Assembly (NCBI RefSeq): GCF_947500985.1
Contig: NZ_CANMTX010000004.1
Location: 62,001-126,000 of the forward strand
DNA length: 64,000 nt
Direction of reading: 5' to 3'
DNA from: an uncultured Maribacter sp.
GTDB taxonomy: Bacteria > Bacteroidota > Bacteroidia > Flavobacteriales > Flavobacteriaceae
Below, in pieces: positions 1 through 8,933 of this stretch (its first letter is position 1; every line of letters begins with the position of its first letter). A program made the position numbers and the translations under genes. The notes beneath the pieces are model-generated. The model saw only the letters and a program-made list of their open reading frames with translations. It searched no databases and was not told where the DNA came from.

Positions 1-2289
1 TTTTTTAGGGTAAGAGGATATGATTCTCAATATGGTGAAGTACACTTAAACGGCTTGCCAATGAATAAAATGTACGATGGCAGACCACAGTGGAATAACT
101 GGGGCGGATTAAATGATGTAATCAGAAATCAACAATATGCGAATGGTTTAGAAGCATCAGATTTTACTTTTGGAGGAATTTTAGGGAACACAAACATAGA
201 TTTGCGACCATCTGGGTTAAGACCAGGCACTCGACTATCTTCATCTTTATCAAATAGAACATATAGTGGCAGACTTATGGCTACTTATAATTCAGGAGTT
301 AAAAATGAGAAATTCGCTTATATTGTTTCGGCATCTCGCCGCTGGGCAAAAGAAGGATATATGGATGGTACTTTGTATGATTCGTATTCTGTTTATGGTT
401 CGTTCGAGTATCTTTTAAATGAAAAAAATACAATTTCAGCCACTGCAATATTAGCATCAAATAGAAGAGGACGGTCTTCTGCAATCACAGAAGAAGTACA
501 AGAAATTCAGGGAAACAGATATAACCCATATGCCGGTATTCAAAACGGAAAAATTAGAAATTCTAGAGAGCGGCATATTCGCGAACCATTGTTCTTATTA
601 AACTATCATCATGAGTCTAAAAGTTTGCAAATAAATGCGGGTTTAGGCTATCAAACTGGTGTGTATAAGAGAAGTCGTTTAGGGTATTATAATGCTCCAA
701 ATCCTGATCCTACATACTACCGTTATTTACCTAGTTTTTATTTGAACTCCCCAATCGGCGCAAATTTCGAAAGTGCTATACAAGCAGAAGAAGGTTTTAT
801 AGAAAACCCTCAATTAGATTGGGGAAATATATACAAAGCAAATACAAGTATAAGTCAAAATGGAGAAGCGGCTTATGTACTTTACGATGATACCACAAAA
901 GATAATCAGATTACTGCGAGGGCTACTGCAAATATAAATATTGATAGTCATTTGAAACTTGATTTAGGTGTAACAAACAGGCAGCTAAATTCTAAAAACT
1001 ATGCTCAAATAAATGATTTGTTAGGGGCAGCGTATCATCGTGATATCGATACGTTTTCAGAAACCTTAAACGATGTTTCATCTGAAGTAAATAAAGGTAA
1101 TGGTGCGGTTTTTAATTACAATTATAATTTAAAAGGAAGCAATAGCGATGTCTATACTCAGATAAACGCACATTATAATAAAGTAAAGGCGTTTGTGTCT
1201 GGTAAGTATGCTATCGTTAATTACCAAAGAGAAGGTTTGTTTATGAATGAACGTTTTATAGATAATTCGTTCGGGGAGAGTGAGCAGGTGAAATTTTCAA
1301 ATTGGTCATTAAAATCAGGAGCATCTTATACAATAACAGGTAGGCATTGGGTATCTGTTAATGCCGCGATGATAAATAGAGCACCTGTTCTACAAAATGT
1401 ATTTATAAACCCTAGGGAGAACAATACTGTAGTCCCCAATTTACAAAGCGAAACCTTAACTAGTGTAGATGTTAACTATTTTCTTAGAATGCCAAAATTA
1501 ACGGGCAGATTTACAGGATTTTATACTCGTTTTCAAAATACCACCGATGTAAATTTCTTCTTCGTTGATTCGGGTGTTGGCTCAGATTTCGTACAAGAAG
1601 TACTCACTGATTTAGATAAATTACATATGGGTATTGAGCTTGGTTTGGAATACCAAGTATCTAGCGCGGTTAAATTATCATTAGTTGGCTCTGTGGCAAA
1701 ACATGAATATGCAAGTAACCCATTTGTGACAATTAATTTTGATACAGCAGGTGCAGCCGAAGATTTAATTGATATTTCTGGTTCTAAGTTTTTGGGGCAA
1801 TCTGCAGTTAAAGATTATAAGCTGGCGCAAGGTCCGCAGAAAGCAATTGCGGTAGGTATAGAATATAGAGATCCAAAATATTGGTGGGTAAGCGCTTCGG
1901 CAAACTATCTCGCAAATAACTATGCAAATATTTCTACGATAACCAGAACCCAGAGTTTTTTAATCGATCCAGAAACCCAGTTAAGATTTCCTGATGCGAC
2001 AGACGAAAATGTTCAAAAATTACTAAACCAGAAACCATTAGATAATTTCTATTTATTGAATATGGTCGGCGGTAAGTCGTGGCTTAAAAAAGGTAAATAC
2101 ATTAGTGTTTTTGCAAGTGTTAATAATCTTTTTGATACCACTTTTAGAACGGGTGGTTATGAGCAGAGTAGAAATGGTAATTATGGTCAGTTAAAGCAAG
2201 ATAATTTTAGTGGTAATCCGTCTTTTGCACCTAAGTATTGGTATGGTTTCGGTAGAACCTATTTTTTAAATTTCGCGTTCAGTTTTTAA
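1..2289 (+). CDS. TonB-dependent receptor, 5'-truncated by window edge
   Basis: The frame is already open at base 1, so the real start, signal peptide and any TonB box lie outside the window; the start-like codons near base 55 are internal. The first residues (FFRVRGYDSQYGEVHLNG) fit the end of a plug domain, with the usual R-G-Y-D core and a following LNG strand. The remaining roughly 740 residues alternate aromatic and polar strands as in a 22-strand barrel, and the protein ends in Phe (NFAFSF), the usual outer-membrane insertion signal. Family role: TonB-driven uptake of a large ligand across the outer membrane. The substrate cannot be read from sequence. A DUF5689 lipoprotein gene follows 16 bases later, probably in the same operon. 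There is no SusD-like partner, so this is not a classical glycan SusCD pair. Confidence 0.9.
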   Translation, partial: FFRVRGYDSQYGEVHLNGLPMNKMYDGRPQWNNWGGLNDVIRNQQYANGLEASDFTFGGILGNTNIDLRPSGLRPGTRLSSSLSNRTYSGRLMATYNSGVKNEKFAYIVSASRRWAKEGYMDGTLYDSYSVYGSFEYLLNEKNTISATAILASNRRGRSSAITEEVQEIQGNRYNPYAGIQNGKIRNSRERHIREPLFLLNYHHESKSLQINAGLGYQTGVYKRSRLGYYNAPNPDPTYYRYLPSFYLNSPIGANFESAIQAEEGFIENPQLDWGNIYKANTSISQNGEAAYVLYDDTTKDNQITARATANINIDSHLKLDLGVTNRQLNSKNYAQINDLLGAAYHRDIDTFSETLNDVSSEVNKGNGAVFNYNYNLKGSNSDVYTQINAHYNKVKAFVSGKYAIVNYQREGLFMNERFIDNSFGESEQVKFSNWSLKSGASYTITGRHWVSVNAAMINRAPVLQNVFINPRENNTVVPNLQSETLTSVDVNYFLRMPKLTGRFTGFYTRFQNTTDVNFFFVDSGVGSDFVQEVLTDLDKLHMGIELGLEYQVSSAVKLSLVGSVAKHEYASNPFVTINFDTAGAAEDLIDISGSKFLGQSAVKDYKLAQGPQKAIAVGIEYRDPKYWWVSASANYLANNYANISTITRTQSFLIDPETQLRFPDATDENVQKLLNQKPLDNFYLLNMVGGKSWLKKGKYISVFASVNNLFDTTFRTGGYEQSRNGNYGQLKQDNFSGNPSFAPKYWYGFGRTYFLNFAFSF

Positions 2290-2305
2290 ATCTGATACAA
2301 ATAGT

Positions 2306-3670
2306 ATGAAGATAAAAAGTAACATATTTTATGGGATGATTTTAATTGGAATTATGCTATCCTCTTGTGTGAAAGATAAGGAATTTGATGTGCCAGATTT
2401 AGAATGTTCTGATTCTGAATTTACATTTATTAGTATATCAGAATTAAAGAATATTTATAATGGTGAGACTATTCAAATTCAAGAAGACTTGGTTATTAAG
2501 GCTTATGTGATTTCTTCGGACAAAGAAGGTAATTTTTTTAATACCGTATATTTTCAAGATGAGCCGAGTAACCCATCAGATGGAATGCAGATCGAATTAG
2601 AATTAAGAGATGCTCATTTGTTTTTTAATGTGGGTCAGGAAATAGTTATAAAGTTAAAGGGATTGTATTTAGGTGAATCTAATGATGTTTATAAAATTGG
2701 CGGTGTATTTACTTCTTTTGGTAATCGTAGTGTAGGTAGGCTGCCTAAAAATGTTGTTTTTGACCATGTATTGGTCTCTTGTGAAGAGAATATAGGCATT
2801 GAGCCTACTTCAATTGCTATTTCAGCAATAAATGAGGCTATGTTGAATACATTGGTTGTGGTGACTGATGTAGAGATTAAACAAGAAGAGCTAGGGGAAA
2901 CGTTTGCGATTAAACAAGAAGAAACATTGAGAACATTGGTTGATTGTGGTGATAATGAATTGGTAATAGTGAACAGCGGTTATGCTGATTTTCAGGCTGA
3001 GATACTCCCAGATAAAATGGGGACAGCAACCGGAATATTAACTATGGATAATAATGAATATCAATTGATAATTAGAAATGTAGATGACCTTTCATTTAAC
3101 CAAGAACGATGTGAAGATTTGGTAGATGAATTTACGTCTTCATCAATATTTATATCTGAGATTGCAGATCCAAACAATAATTCAGGAGCTCGTTTTGTGG
3201 AAATTTATAATGCATCTGAAGAAAGCCTATCATTAAAGGGATGGAGGTTGGAGCGTTATACAAATGATAATAGTGAAGTTAGTTCAAGTATAGATTTATC
3301 CGAATACGTAATAAAAGGAAATGGGCTCTTGGTAATTTCGCCCAATGAAGAAGAGTTTGAAAATGTATATGGCTTTGAGCCTGATATATCAGTTGGTACA
3401 AATTCACCAGCAGATTCTAATGGTGATGATAATATTGTGTTGGTAGACCCTTTCGATACCATTATAGATATTTTTGGAATTATTGGAGAAGATGGTAGTA
3501 ATACCAGTCATGAATTTGAAGACGGTAGGGCAATAAGGAAATTAGAGGTTATTACAGGGAGCTCTGTATTTAATTTCAACGAATGGTCTATCTACAATGA
3601 CACCGGTGATGAGGGTACAATAAATCAACCTCAAAATGCTCCTTTAGATTTTAGCCCAGGCGTGAGATAA
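2306..3670 (+). CDS. DUF5689 lipoprotein with C-terminal lamin-tail domain
   Basis: A lipoprotein signal is plain: a short hydrophobic stretch ending in the lipobox IMLSSC, Cys21. Residues about 40-270 resemble DUF5689, a Bacteroidota domain with an OB-like fold in which a segment such as DLVIKAYVISSDKEGNFF is typical. Residues about 285-390 match a lamin-tail domain (ISEIADPNNNSGARFVEIYN, then LKGWRL), an Ig-like fold found in secreted nucleases and surface proteins. I see no catalytic nuclease motif, so enzymatic activity is not supported. The gene starts 16 bases after the receptor stop, so both are probably one transcript, and a surface lipoprotein serving that receptor is a reasonable inference. 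It ends two bases before a convergent receiver gene. Confidence 0.82.
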   Translation: MKIKSNIFYGMILIGIMLSSCVKDKEFDVPDLECSDSEFTFISISELKNIYNGETIQIQEDLVIKAYVISSDKEGNFFNTVYFQDEPSNPSDGMQIELELRDAHLFFNVGQEIVIKLKGLYLGESNDVYKIGGVFTSFGNRSVGRLPKNVVFDHVLVSCEENIGIEPTSIAISAINEAMLNTLVVVTDVEIKQEELGETFAIKQEETLRTLVDCGDNELVIVNSGYADFQAEILPDKMGTATGILTMDNNEYQLIIRNVDDLSFNQERCEDLVDEFTSSSIFISEIADPNNNSGARFVEIYNASEESLSLKGWRLERYTNDNSEVSSSIDLSEYVIKGNGLLVISPNEEEFENVYGFEPDISVGTNSPADSNGDDNIVLVDPFDTIIDIFGIIGEDGSNTSHEFEDGRAIRKLEVITGSSVFNFNEWSIYNDTGDEGTINQPQNAPLDFSPGVR

Positions 3671-3672
3671 CT

Positions 3673-4080
3673 TTACACTATTTCTTTAGAATCGATTATT
3701 TTTTTAACTGCACTTTCGGTTAAAGGTTTAACTATATAGTCTTTAACCAATTTGTAGTTTTTAGCCTTTTCCATATATTTAGGGCTAATGAAAGAACTGG
3801 TAATATAAATTTGAATGTGCCCTATTTTATCTTCTGGTAGCGCTTCAAATTCTTCTAAAAATGACCACCCGTCTCTATTTGGCATATTAAGGTCTAAAAA
3901 AATAACGTCGGGTAATTTTATATTTTCGACCAACAAACCAATTAAACCATCAAGAGCTTCCTGACCACCTGAGTAATAAAGAATATTATCACTGAAGTTG
4001 TGTTGCTTTAAAATACTCTTACTACTAACCGAAAAAAATTCGTCATCATCAATAATACAAGAACTAGAAAATATACTCAT
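3673..4080 (-). CDS. Stand-alone receiver-domain response regulator
   Basis: This 135-residue protein is one CheY-like receiver with no output domain. The acidic pocket is CIIDDDE at the N-terminus, the phosphorylatable residue is Asp63 in FLDLNMP, the conserved Ser/Thr lies in YITSSF and the Lys in YIVKPLT. The extended loop after the Ser and the GWSFL segment resemble the Rcp1-type single-domain regulators that serve PAS-rich kinases. It is the third gene of a kinase-receiver-receiver set and is clearly paralogous to the receiver just upstream. A 168-base gap separates the two, and TACTTTTG at 4093-4100 on the minus strand could be its own -7 promoter element. Its likely role is a phosphate carrier or sink for the neighbouring kinase; the target is unknown. 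Confidence 0.88.
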   Translation of the reverse strand: MSIFSSSCIIDDDEFFSVSSKSILKQHNFSDNILYYSGGQEALDGLIGLLVENIKLPDVIFLDLNMPNRDGWSFLEEFEALPEDKIGHIQIYITSSFISPKYMEKAKNYKLVKDYIVKPLTESAVKKIIDSKEIV

Positions 4081-4248
4081 TTTAAATCATTTCAAAAGTA
4101 AATCTTACACAGATTTAAGTTGGAGAAATACAACCCATTATACTTCACGAAGTTATTAAAATGACTAGATAACTTTAATATAAATAAAAACAAGTTGCCC
4201 CCATTTTTATTAACAATAGTGTTTTTGTCTCTAACTGAAATTTGTCAT

Positions 4249-4656
4249 TTAATTTTCAGTAATGGTTCCTAAAATTTTAGCAAGATCATTTGGTGTTATT
4301 GGTTTTAAAATATAGGTATCTACTTGTTCATAGTTTTTAACCCGCTCTAAGTCTCTTGGGTCAACAGAAGAACTAATGATGTAGATTATAATTTTTTTTG
4401 ATCTTTTGCTTTTACAGTTTTTAAATTCATCTAAAAATTCCCAACCATTTAGTATGGGCATATTCAGGTCTAAAAAGATAACCTCAGGTAAAGGTTCTCT
4501 GGCCATGCACAACTTTGTAAGGCCGTCAAGAGCTTCTTGTCCGTTGCTATACACCAATATAGAAGTTGCAAAATCTACTTCTTTTATTATTCTTTTGGTA
4601 CCATATACAAATATAGGGTCGTCATCTATTATACAGCAAGTTTGAACTTTATTCAT
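4249..4656 (-). CDS. Stand-alone receiver-domain response regulator
   Basis: Single receiver domain of 135 residues when begun at the ATG (4654-4656); an upstream in-frame TTG adds two residues and is less likely. Key residues are present: CIIDDDP acidic pocket, Asp63 in FLDLNMP, Ser in YIISSSVDP, and Lys in YILKPIT. There is no DNA-binding domain. The start lies 12 bases after the stop of the histidine kinase, so the two are almost certainly co-transcribed and cognate. The next gene encodes a close relative of the same length, suggesting local duplication. Signal output presumably occurs through protein contact or onward phosphotransfer, which the sequence does not reveal. Confidence 0.9.
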   Translation of the reverse strand: MNKVQTCCIIDDDPIFVYGTKRIIKEVDFATSILVYSNGQEALDGLTKLCMAREPLPEVIFLDLNMPILNGWEFLDEFKNCKSKRSKKIIIYIISSSVDPRDLERVKNYEQVDTYILKPITPNDLAKILGTITEN

Positions 4657-4668
4657 AATCAATTTTAT

Positions 4669-6864
4669 TTAGCTCCTTTTAAGTTTGATGAAAATGGTCG
4701 TGCCTTCGTCAACTTTACTCTCGATACTAATAGTACCGCTCATTGACTCGACTTGATTTTTGGTAATGAACAGCCCAATACCTTTAGCATCTTTATGCTT
4801 ATGAAAAGTTTTATACATGCCGAAAATAGTATTGCCGTGTCTATTTAAGTCTATTCCTTGCCCATTGTCCGCAAATGAAATTAGAATATCTTCTCCTATG
4901 ATTTTAGATTTTATTTCTATATCAGGTGTGCGTTGTGTTGAGCGATATTTAAGGGCGTTTGTAAGTACATTTAAGAAAATACTTTCTAAATATGCTGGTA
5001 CTGCATGTACAAAATGAGATTTTGGCACATCAATTTTAAGTTTGGTATTTTGTTCTTCTAGCAAACCGTTGATACTCCGAGTAATTTGGTTAACAGTATT
5101 GAGAATACTAATACTTTGTAATTTTTCAAGAGCCCCAGTTTTAACTTGAACAACATCGTTTAAATGCGCAATAGTTTCAGATAAACTTTCAGTAGCGCTT
5201 GTAATCATTCGATTTATATTTTTTCGCTCGTCTTCATCTTCTTCTTTATTTAAAAACTTGGTAAGCATAGTCATATTAGAAGAATGAGAACGAAGGTTAT
5301 GTGAAACAATATGGGCGAAATTGGTTAAACTTTCATTCTGGCTTTTAGTAACATCTACCAATGCTTCTAATTTTTTTTGTGCTTCAATTCTATCAGTAAT
5401 ATCAAGAAATTGAGTGATAATATGACTGACTTTACCATTCAAATCTTTTACAGGCGTTGATCCAATGATAGCATGAACTATATTACCGTTTTTATGAAAA
5501 TATCTTTTCTGAAATTGTAAATTCTCATTGCCGTCATTAACTACTTTCTTTTTATAAGAATTGCTCCTCGGTAAATCATCTGGGTGAGTAATATCCATCG
5601 AGCTCATTTTTAATAGCTCTTCTTCAGAATACCCTAAACTATGAGTTAGGCTTTTGTTGGCTTTTAACCATTGAAGTTCTGGACTTACCAGTGCCATGCC
5701 AACAGCAGAATGTTCAAATGTTTCAGTAAATAACTTAGTGCTTCTGTCTAATTCAAATTCTGTACTACGAAGTTCTGTAATATCCCAATTGGCACCTGTC
5801 ATTTTAATGGGTTGACCATTTATATCTCTAATAGTTTTCGAAATACCTTTAATAAATCTAGTAGATCCATTCTTAAGATTTATACTATATTCTTCGTCAA
5901 AATCTTTCAAACCCTTTATAGCGTCATTGGTAGCGGCTAGTATTCTTTCCTTATCGTTTGGATCTATGGTAGATGACCATGCTTCAAGAGCTTTAGAAAA
6001 TTGATTTTTGTCAATATCAAAAATTCGGTACATTTCATTATCCCATTCTAACTCGTTTTCAACGAGATCATAATGCCATGTTCCAATTTGTGCAGTTTGG
6101 GTCGTAATTTTTAGTCTTTCTGAGATTTCTTCATGAGCTAATTCAATTTTCTTTTTCTCATCTATATCTTGAAAAGTGCCAATAAGTCTAACAGCTTTTC
6201 CGTTTAAAATTTCAACTTCACCTTTAGCGCGAACCCAAACCTCATTTTTTTTGGCAGTGACAATAATTAGTTCTGTGTCAAAAGGTTTTCCTTCTGCAAT
6301 TGCGTTACTAACTAGGTAAGAGATTTTGTCTCTGTAAACACCTTCCTTATAAAAATTTATACCTTCTTCTAAGCTGGGGATAAAATCAGGCTCTACTTCA
6401 TGAATGTCTTTTGTTGTTTTTGTCCAGTTAACGGTGTTGCTAATTAAATCAAGTTCCCAGCAGCCTATTCTGGCAACTTCTTCAGCTTTATGTAATAGCT
6501 CTAATTCTTTCTGTACGGCAGTAATATCATCTAAAAAAATAATGGCTCCGTCAAAACCATGATCCTGAATAGTAGAAGGTATAATTTTCCATTTTAGCCA
6601 TTGTAGCTTGCCATCTGGTAAGGTGAATTTTTGTCCAAGATTTATATGCTCTTTTCCTTTTACCCCTTCATTTACTGCAATTTTAAAAAGGCTAGGGGTT
6701 TCAATTATACTATCAAATAAATTTTTGTTGATGATATCGGTTTTATCTAAACTAAATTTTTCCTGCCACTGGTTAGAGTGACTAATAAAGTTTAACTTAG
6801 TATCCACGATAGCAATTGCATTGGGGGACTCTTTTAAAAGAAAGTCAACGGCTAATGTTTTCAA
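4669..6864 (-). CDS. Cytosolic multi-PAS sensor histidine kinase
   Basis: The 731-residue protein has no membrane segment, so it senses a cytoplasmic cue. Four PAS-type modules follow each other at about residues 8-115, 125-240, 250-365 and 375-495; the last carries a typical PAC tail (ITQFLDITDRIEAQ). A HisKA-type dimerisation helix has the phosphoacceptor His522 in FAHIVSHNLRSHSSN. The HATPase domain is complete: N-box NALKYRS, G1 DNGQGID, G2 KGIGLF, and the end of the fold at TISIESKVDEGTTIFIKL. The start is a TTG; an in-frame stop lies upstream and no early ATG exists. It begins a three-gene set with two lone receivers. Ligand and pathway are unknown. Confidence 0.92.
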   Translation of the reverse strand: MKTLAVDFLLKESPNAIAIVDTKLNFISHSNQWQEKFSLDKTDIINKNLFDSIIETPSLFKIAVNEGVKGKEHINLGQKFTLPDGKLQWLKWKIIPSTIQDHGFDGAIIFLDDITAVQKELELLHKAEEVARIGCWELDLISNTVNWTKTTKDIHEVEPDFIPSLEEGINFYKEGVYRDKISYLVSNAIAEGKPFDTELIIVTAKKNEVWVRAKGEVEILNGKAVRLIGTFQDIDEKKKIELAHEEISERLKITTQTAQIGTWHYDLVENELEWDNEMYRIFDIDKNQFSKALEAWSSTIDPNDKERILAATNDAIKGLKDFDEEYSINLKNGSTRFIKGISKTIRDINGQPIKMTGANWDITELRSTEFELDRSTKLFTETFEHSAVGMALVSPELQWLKANKSLTHSLGYSEEELLKMSSMDITHPDDLPRSNSYKKKVVNDGNENLQFQKRYFHKNGNIVHAIIGSTPVKDLNGKVSHIITQFLDITDRIEAQKKLEALVDVTKSQNESLTNFAHIVSHNLRSHSSNMTMLTKFLNKEEDEDERKNINRMITSATESLSETIAHLNDVVQVKTGALEKLQSISILNTVNQITRSINGLLEEQNTKLKIDVPKSHFVHAVPAYLESIFLNVLTNALKYRSTQRTPDIEIKSKIIGEDILISFADNGQGIDLNRHGNTIFGMYKTFHKHKDAKGIGLFITKNQVESMSGTISIESKVDEGTTIFIKLKRS

Positions 6865-6997
6865 AAGTTCTAGAATTTTAATTTAAAGGTACATATTATC
6901 TTTAAGGTAGGAAAAAAATATGGAATAGTAAGAAAATACATCCTTGTATTATTACTTTCATATTGTCGTAAATGAGAATAATTTATTAAACAAATCT

Positions 6998-7462
6998 ATG
7001 AACGAGGTTTTTTTTAAAGAGATAAGAGAGGGTAGTTTTAATGAGGTTAAAGCGATGTTAGAGAAGAATCCTATACTCGTCAATAGTAAAGATGTTAGAG
7101 GTTCAACACCTTTAATTTTAGCTACGTATTATGATGAAATGGAGATTGCAACACTACTATTGGACAAAGGTGCAAAAATCGATGCTGTAGATGCATCTGG
7201 TAATACAGCTTTAATGGGTGTTTGCTTCAAAGGCTTTGCCGACCTTGCAAAATTATTAATAGAGAAGAAGGCAGAACTTAATGAACGTAATGCTATGGGT
7301 GCAACTTGCCTAATTTATGCTGCACAATTTAATCGCTTAGAAATTGCAAAATTATTAATAGCTAATGGTGCAGATAAAACGATTAAAGATAATAGGGGTA
7401 ACAGTGCGTTAGATCATGCAAAAACTCAGGGGTTAAGCGCTTTTATCGATTTGTTGGAATAA
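6998..7462 (+). CDS. Small ankyrin-repeat protein
   Basis: From the ATG at 6998 the product is 154 residues and consists almost entirely of ankyrin repeats. Four units can be seen with the TPL-x-A/LLL-x-x-GA pattern: GSTPLILATYYDEMEIATLL, GNTALMGVCFKGFADLAKLL, GATCLIYAAQFNRLEIAKLL, and a shorter final one at GNSALDHAK. The opening residues (EIREGSFNEVKAMLEKNP) form the usual capping repeat. The frame stays open upstream to a TTG at 6944, but that extension is low in repeat character, so the ATG is preferred. Ankyrin repeats mediate protein contacts and no signal peptide is visible. The omega-amidase gene starts five bases after the stop, so they are probably co-transcribed. Confidence 0.88.
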   Translation: MNEVFFKEIREGSFNEVKAMLEKNPILVNSKDVRGSTPLILATYYDEMEIATLLLDKGAKIDAVDASGNTALMGVCFKGFADLAKLLIEKKAELNERNAMGATCLIYAAQFNRLEIAKLLIANGADKTIKDNRGNSALDHAKTQGLSAFIDLLE

Positions 7463-7466
7463 TAGT

Positions 7467-8252
7467 ATGATTAAGAAACACAACAGTCATTTAAAAATAG
7501 CTCTAATACAATCTACTTTACATTGGGAGGATCCGCATGCCAATAGAGAAATGTTCGGCACCAAAATCAATCAAATTGATGAATTTGTTGATTTAATAGT
7601 TTTGCCCGAAATGTTTACTTCTGGCTTTACAATGTCACCTGCTAATATTGAAAAAAAAGAAGGTTTGACAACCCTAGATTGGATGAAGAAAATAGCTGCC
7701 AATAAAAATAGTGCGGTGGTTGGTAGCGTCATATTTCATGATAATGACAATTATTATAACAGACTCTTATTTGTAAGACCAAATGGCGAATATGAAACCT
7801 ACAATAAACGGCATACGTTTACATTAGCTGGGGAACATGAGAAATATACAGCTGGTACAGAACGATTAGTAATAGAATATAAAGGTTTTGCTATTTGCCC
7901 TTTAGTGTGTTATGATCTTCGTTTCCCCGTATGGAGTAGAAATACAGAAAATTTTGATGTTTTATTGTATACTGCAAATTGGCCTACCCCAAGAATAAAT
8001 GCATGGGATACGTTATTGAAAGCAAGAGCCATTGAGAATATGGTTTATTGTGTTGGGGTAAATCGTATTGGTGAAGACAAAGTGGGCCATCAATACCCAG
8101 GACATTCTAGCGTATATGACCCGCTCGGAGAATTAATTTCGCTTTCCGAGAAAGAAGAAACGATTATCGTTGAATTAGTAAAAGATGAAATCGACCTTGT
8201 GCGAAATAAACTTCCTTTTTTAAATGATCGCGATGATTTTGTTATAGATTAA
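7467..8252 (+). CDS. Omega-amidase, nitrilase superfamily (YafV type)
   Basis: The 261-residue protein carries the full nitrilase-superfamily triad: Glu48 in LPEMFTSGF, Lys114 in YNKRHTF and the nucleophile Cys148 in CPLVCYDLRFPVW. Length and the PEMFTSGFTM context fit the YafV/omega-amidase branch, which hydrolyses alpha-ketoglutaramate or alpha-ketosuccinamate to the keto acid and ammonia. That removes a toxic by-product of glutamine transamination and supports methionine salvage. The exact substrate is inferred from the family. It acts in the cytoplasm. The gene is preceded by a five-base gap after the ankyrin gene and its stop directly abuts the convergent broken gene at 8253. Confidence 0.88.
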   Translation: MIKKHNSHLKIALIQSTLHWEDPHANREMFGTKINQIDEFVDLIVLPEMFTSGFTMSPANIEKKEGLTTLDWMKKIAANKNSAVVGSVIFHDNDNYYNRLLFVRPNGEYETYNKRHTFTLAGEHEKYTAGTERLVIEYKGFAICPLVCYDLRFPVWSRNTENFDVLLYTANWPTPRINAWDTLLKARAIENMVYCVGVNRIGEDKVGHQYPGHSSVYDPLGELISLSEKEETIIVELVKDEIDLVRNKLPFLNDRDDFVID

Positions 8253-8912
8253 TTATTTTAATAATTGAAAAAGTTTTATAATATCTTCTTCTTTTTTTAA
8301 AGAAAGCTTTTCTTCTTTTGCAGTTTTAAGTATTTCTGTCGAAAGGTTTGCTTTAATTTCTTTTTTAGAAGTTGGAAATTTGATTATTTGATTATCTTTT
8401 TCAAAATACAACGAAGATATAATTACTACTTTATCCACACTTTCAATATTTAATAATTTAGCATCAGAAGGGGCTTTGTTGATTTTAATATCATAAACTT
8501 TGTATAGTTTGTTCTTGTCTTCCACCAAAACTTCTGCGAAAATATTTTTGTTTTTTCCTTTACATAAAATACTGACAAATTTTTTTTCAATTAAAGATAC
8601 CGTTAGCCCGGTAACAGGTAGTAAAGATCTTGTTACATTATCTGTAAGTATTTCTATTTCATTATGGTATGCATTGAACTTAGCTAATGAGGTGGTTTTA
8701 TTTAATTGGTTATCAGTAATTGTAGCTTGTTCCCACTTATCATTTAGGTATATGCTTCCCTAAATTTTATTGCCCGATTGATTTGAAACTCTCAAAAAAG
8801 GGGAATCAATACTACCTGTTTGAAAAGTCCCTGTTTCATTATTGACGTGATTTATCTGTCCTAAAATTATATTAGTACTAATAATTAAAAAAAATTGAAT
8901 TAAATATTTCAT
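8253..8912 (-). pseudogene. Secreted hypothetical protein gene interrupted by in-frame amber codon
   Basis: From an ATG at 8910-8912 a single frame runs 220 codons to a TAA at 8253, broken only by TAG at 8760-8762 (codon 51). The first 50 codons give a clear signal peptide (MKYLIQFFLIISTNIILGQ, cleavage after the Gly-Gln region). After the stop the same frame continues with GSIYLNDKWEQATIT and FNAYHNEIEILTDN, a pattern I recognise from secreted Bacteroidota hypothetical proteins of unknown function. The downstream part has no credible start or signal, the only late start-like codon being at 8528. CAG to TAG at codon 51 would explain it by one change. It sits 21 bases after the Ig-like lipoprotein gene. 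A sequencing error or stop-codon readthrough are alternatives. Confidence 0.72.
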
Positions 8913-8933
8913 CTTAAACTCTTTTTTTAGGTC

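Noticed and set aside
1-3670. SusCD-type polysaccharide utilisation locus at the left edge
   Set aside because: The partner lipoprotein is DUF5689/lamin-tail, not SusD, and no glycoside hydrolases are nearby.
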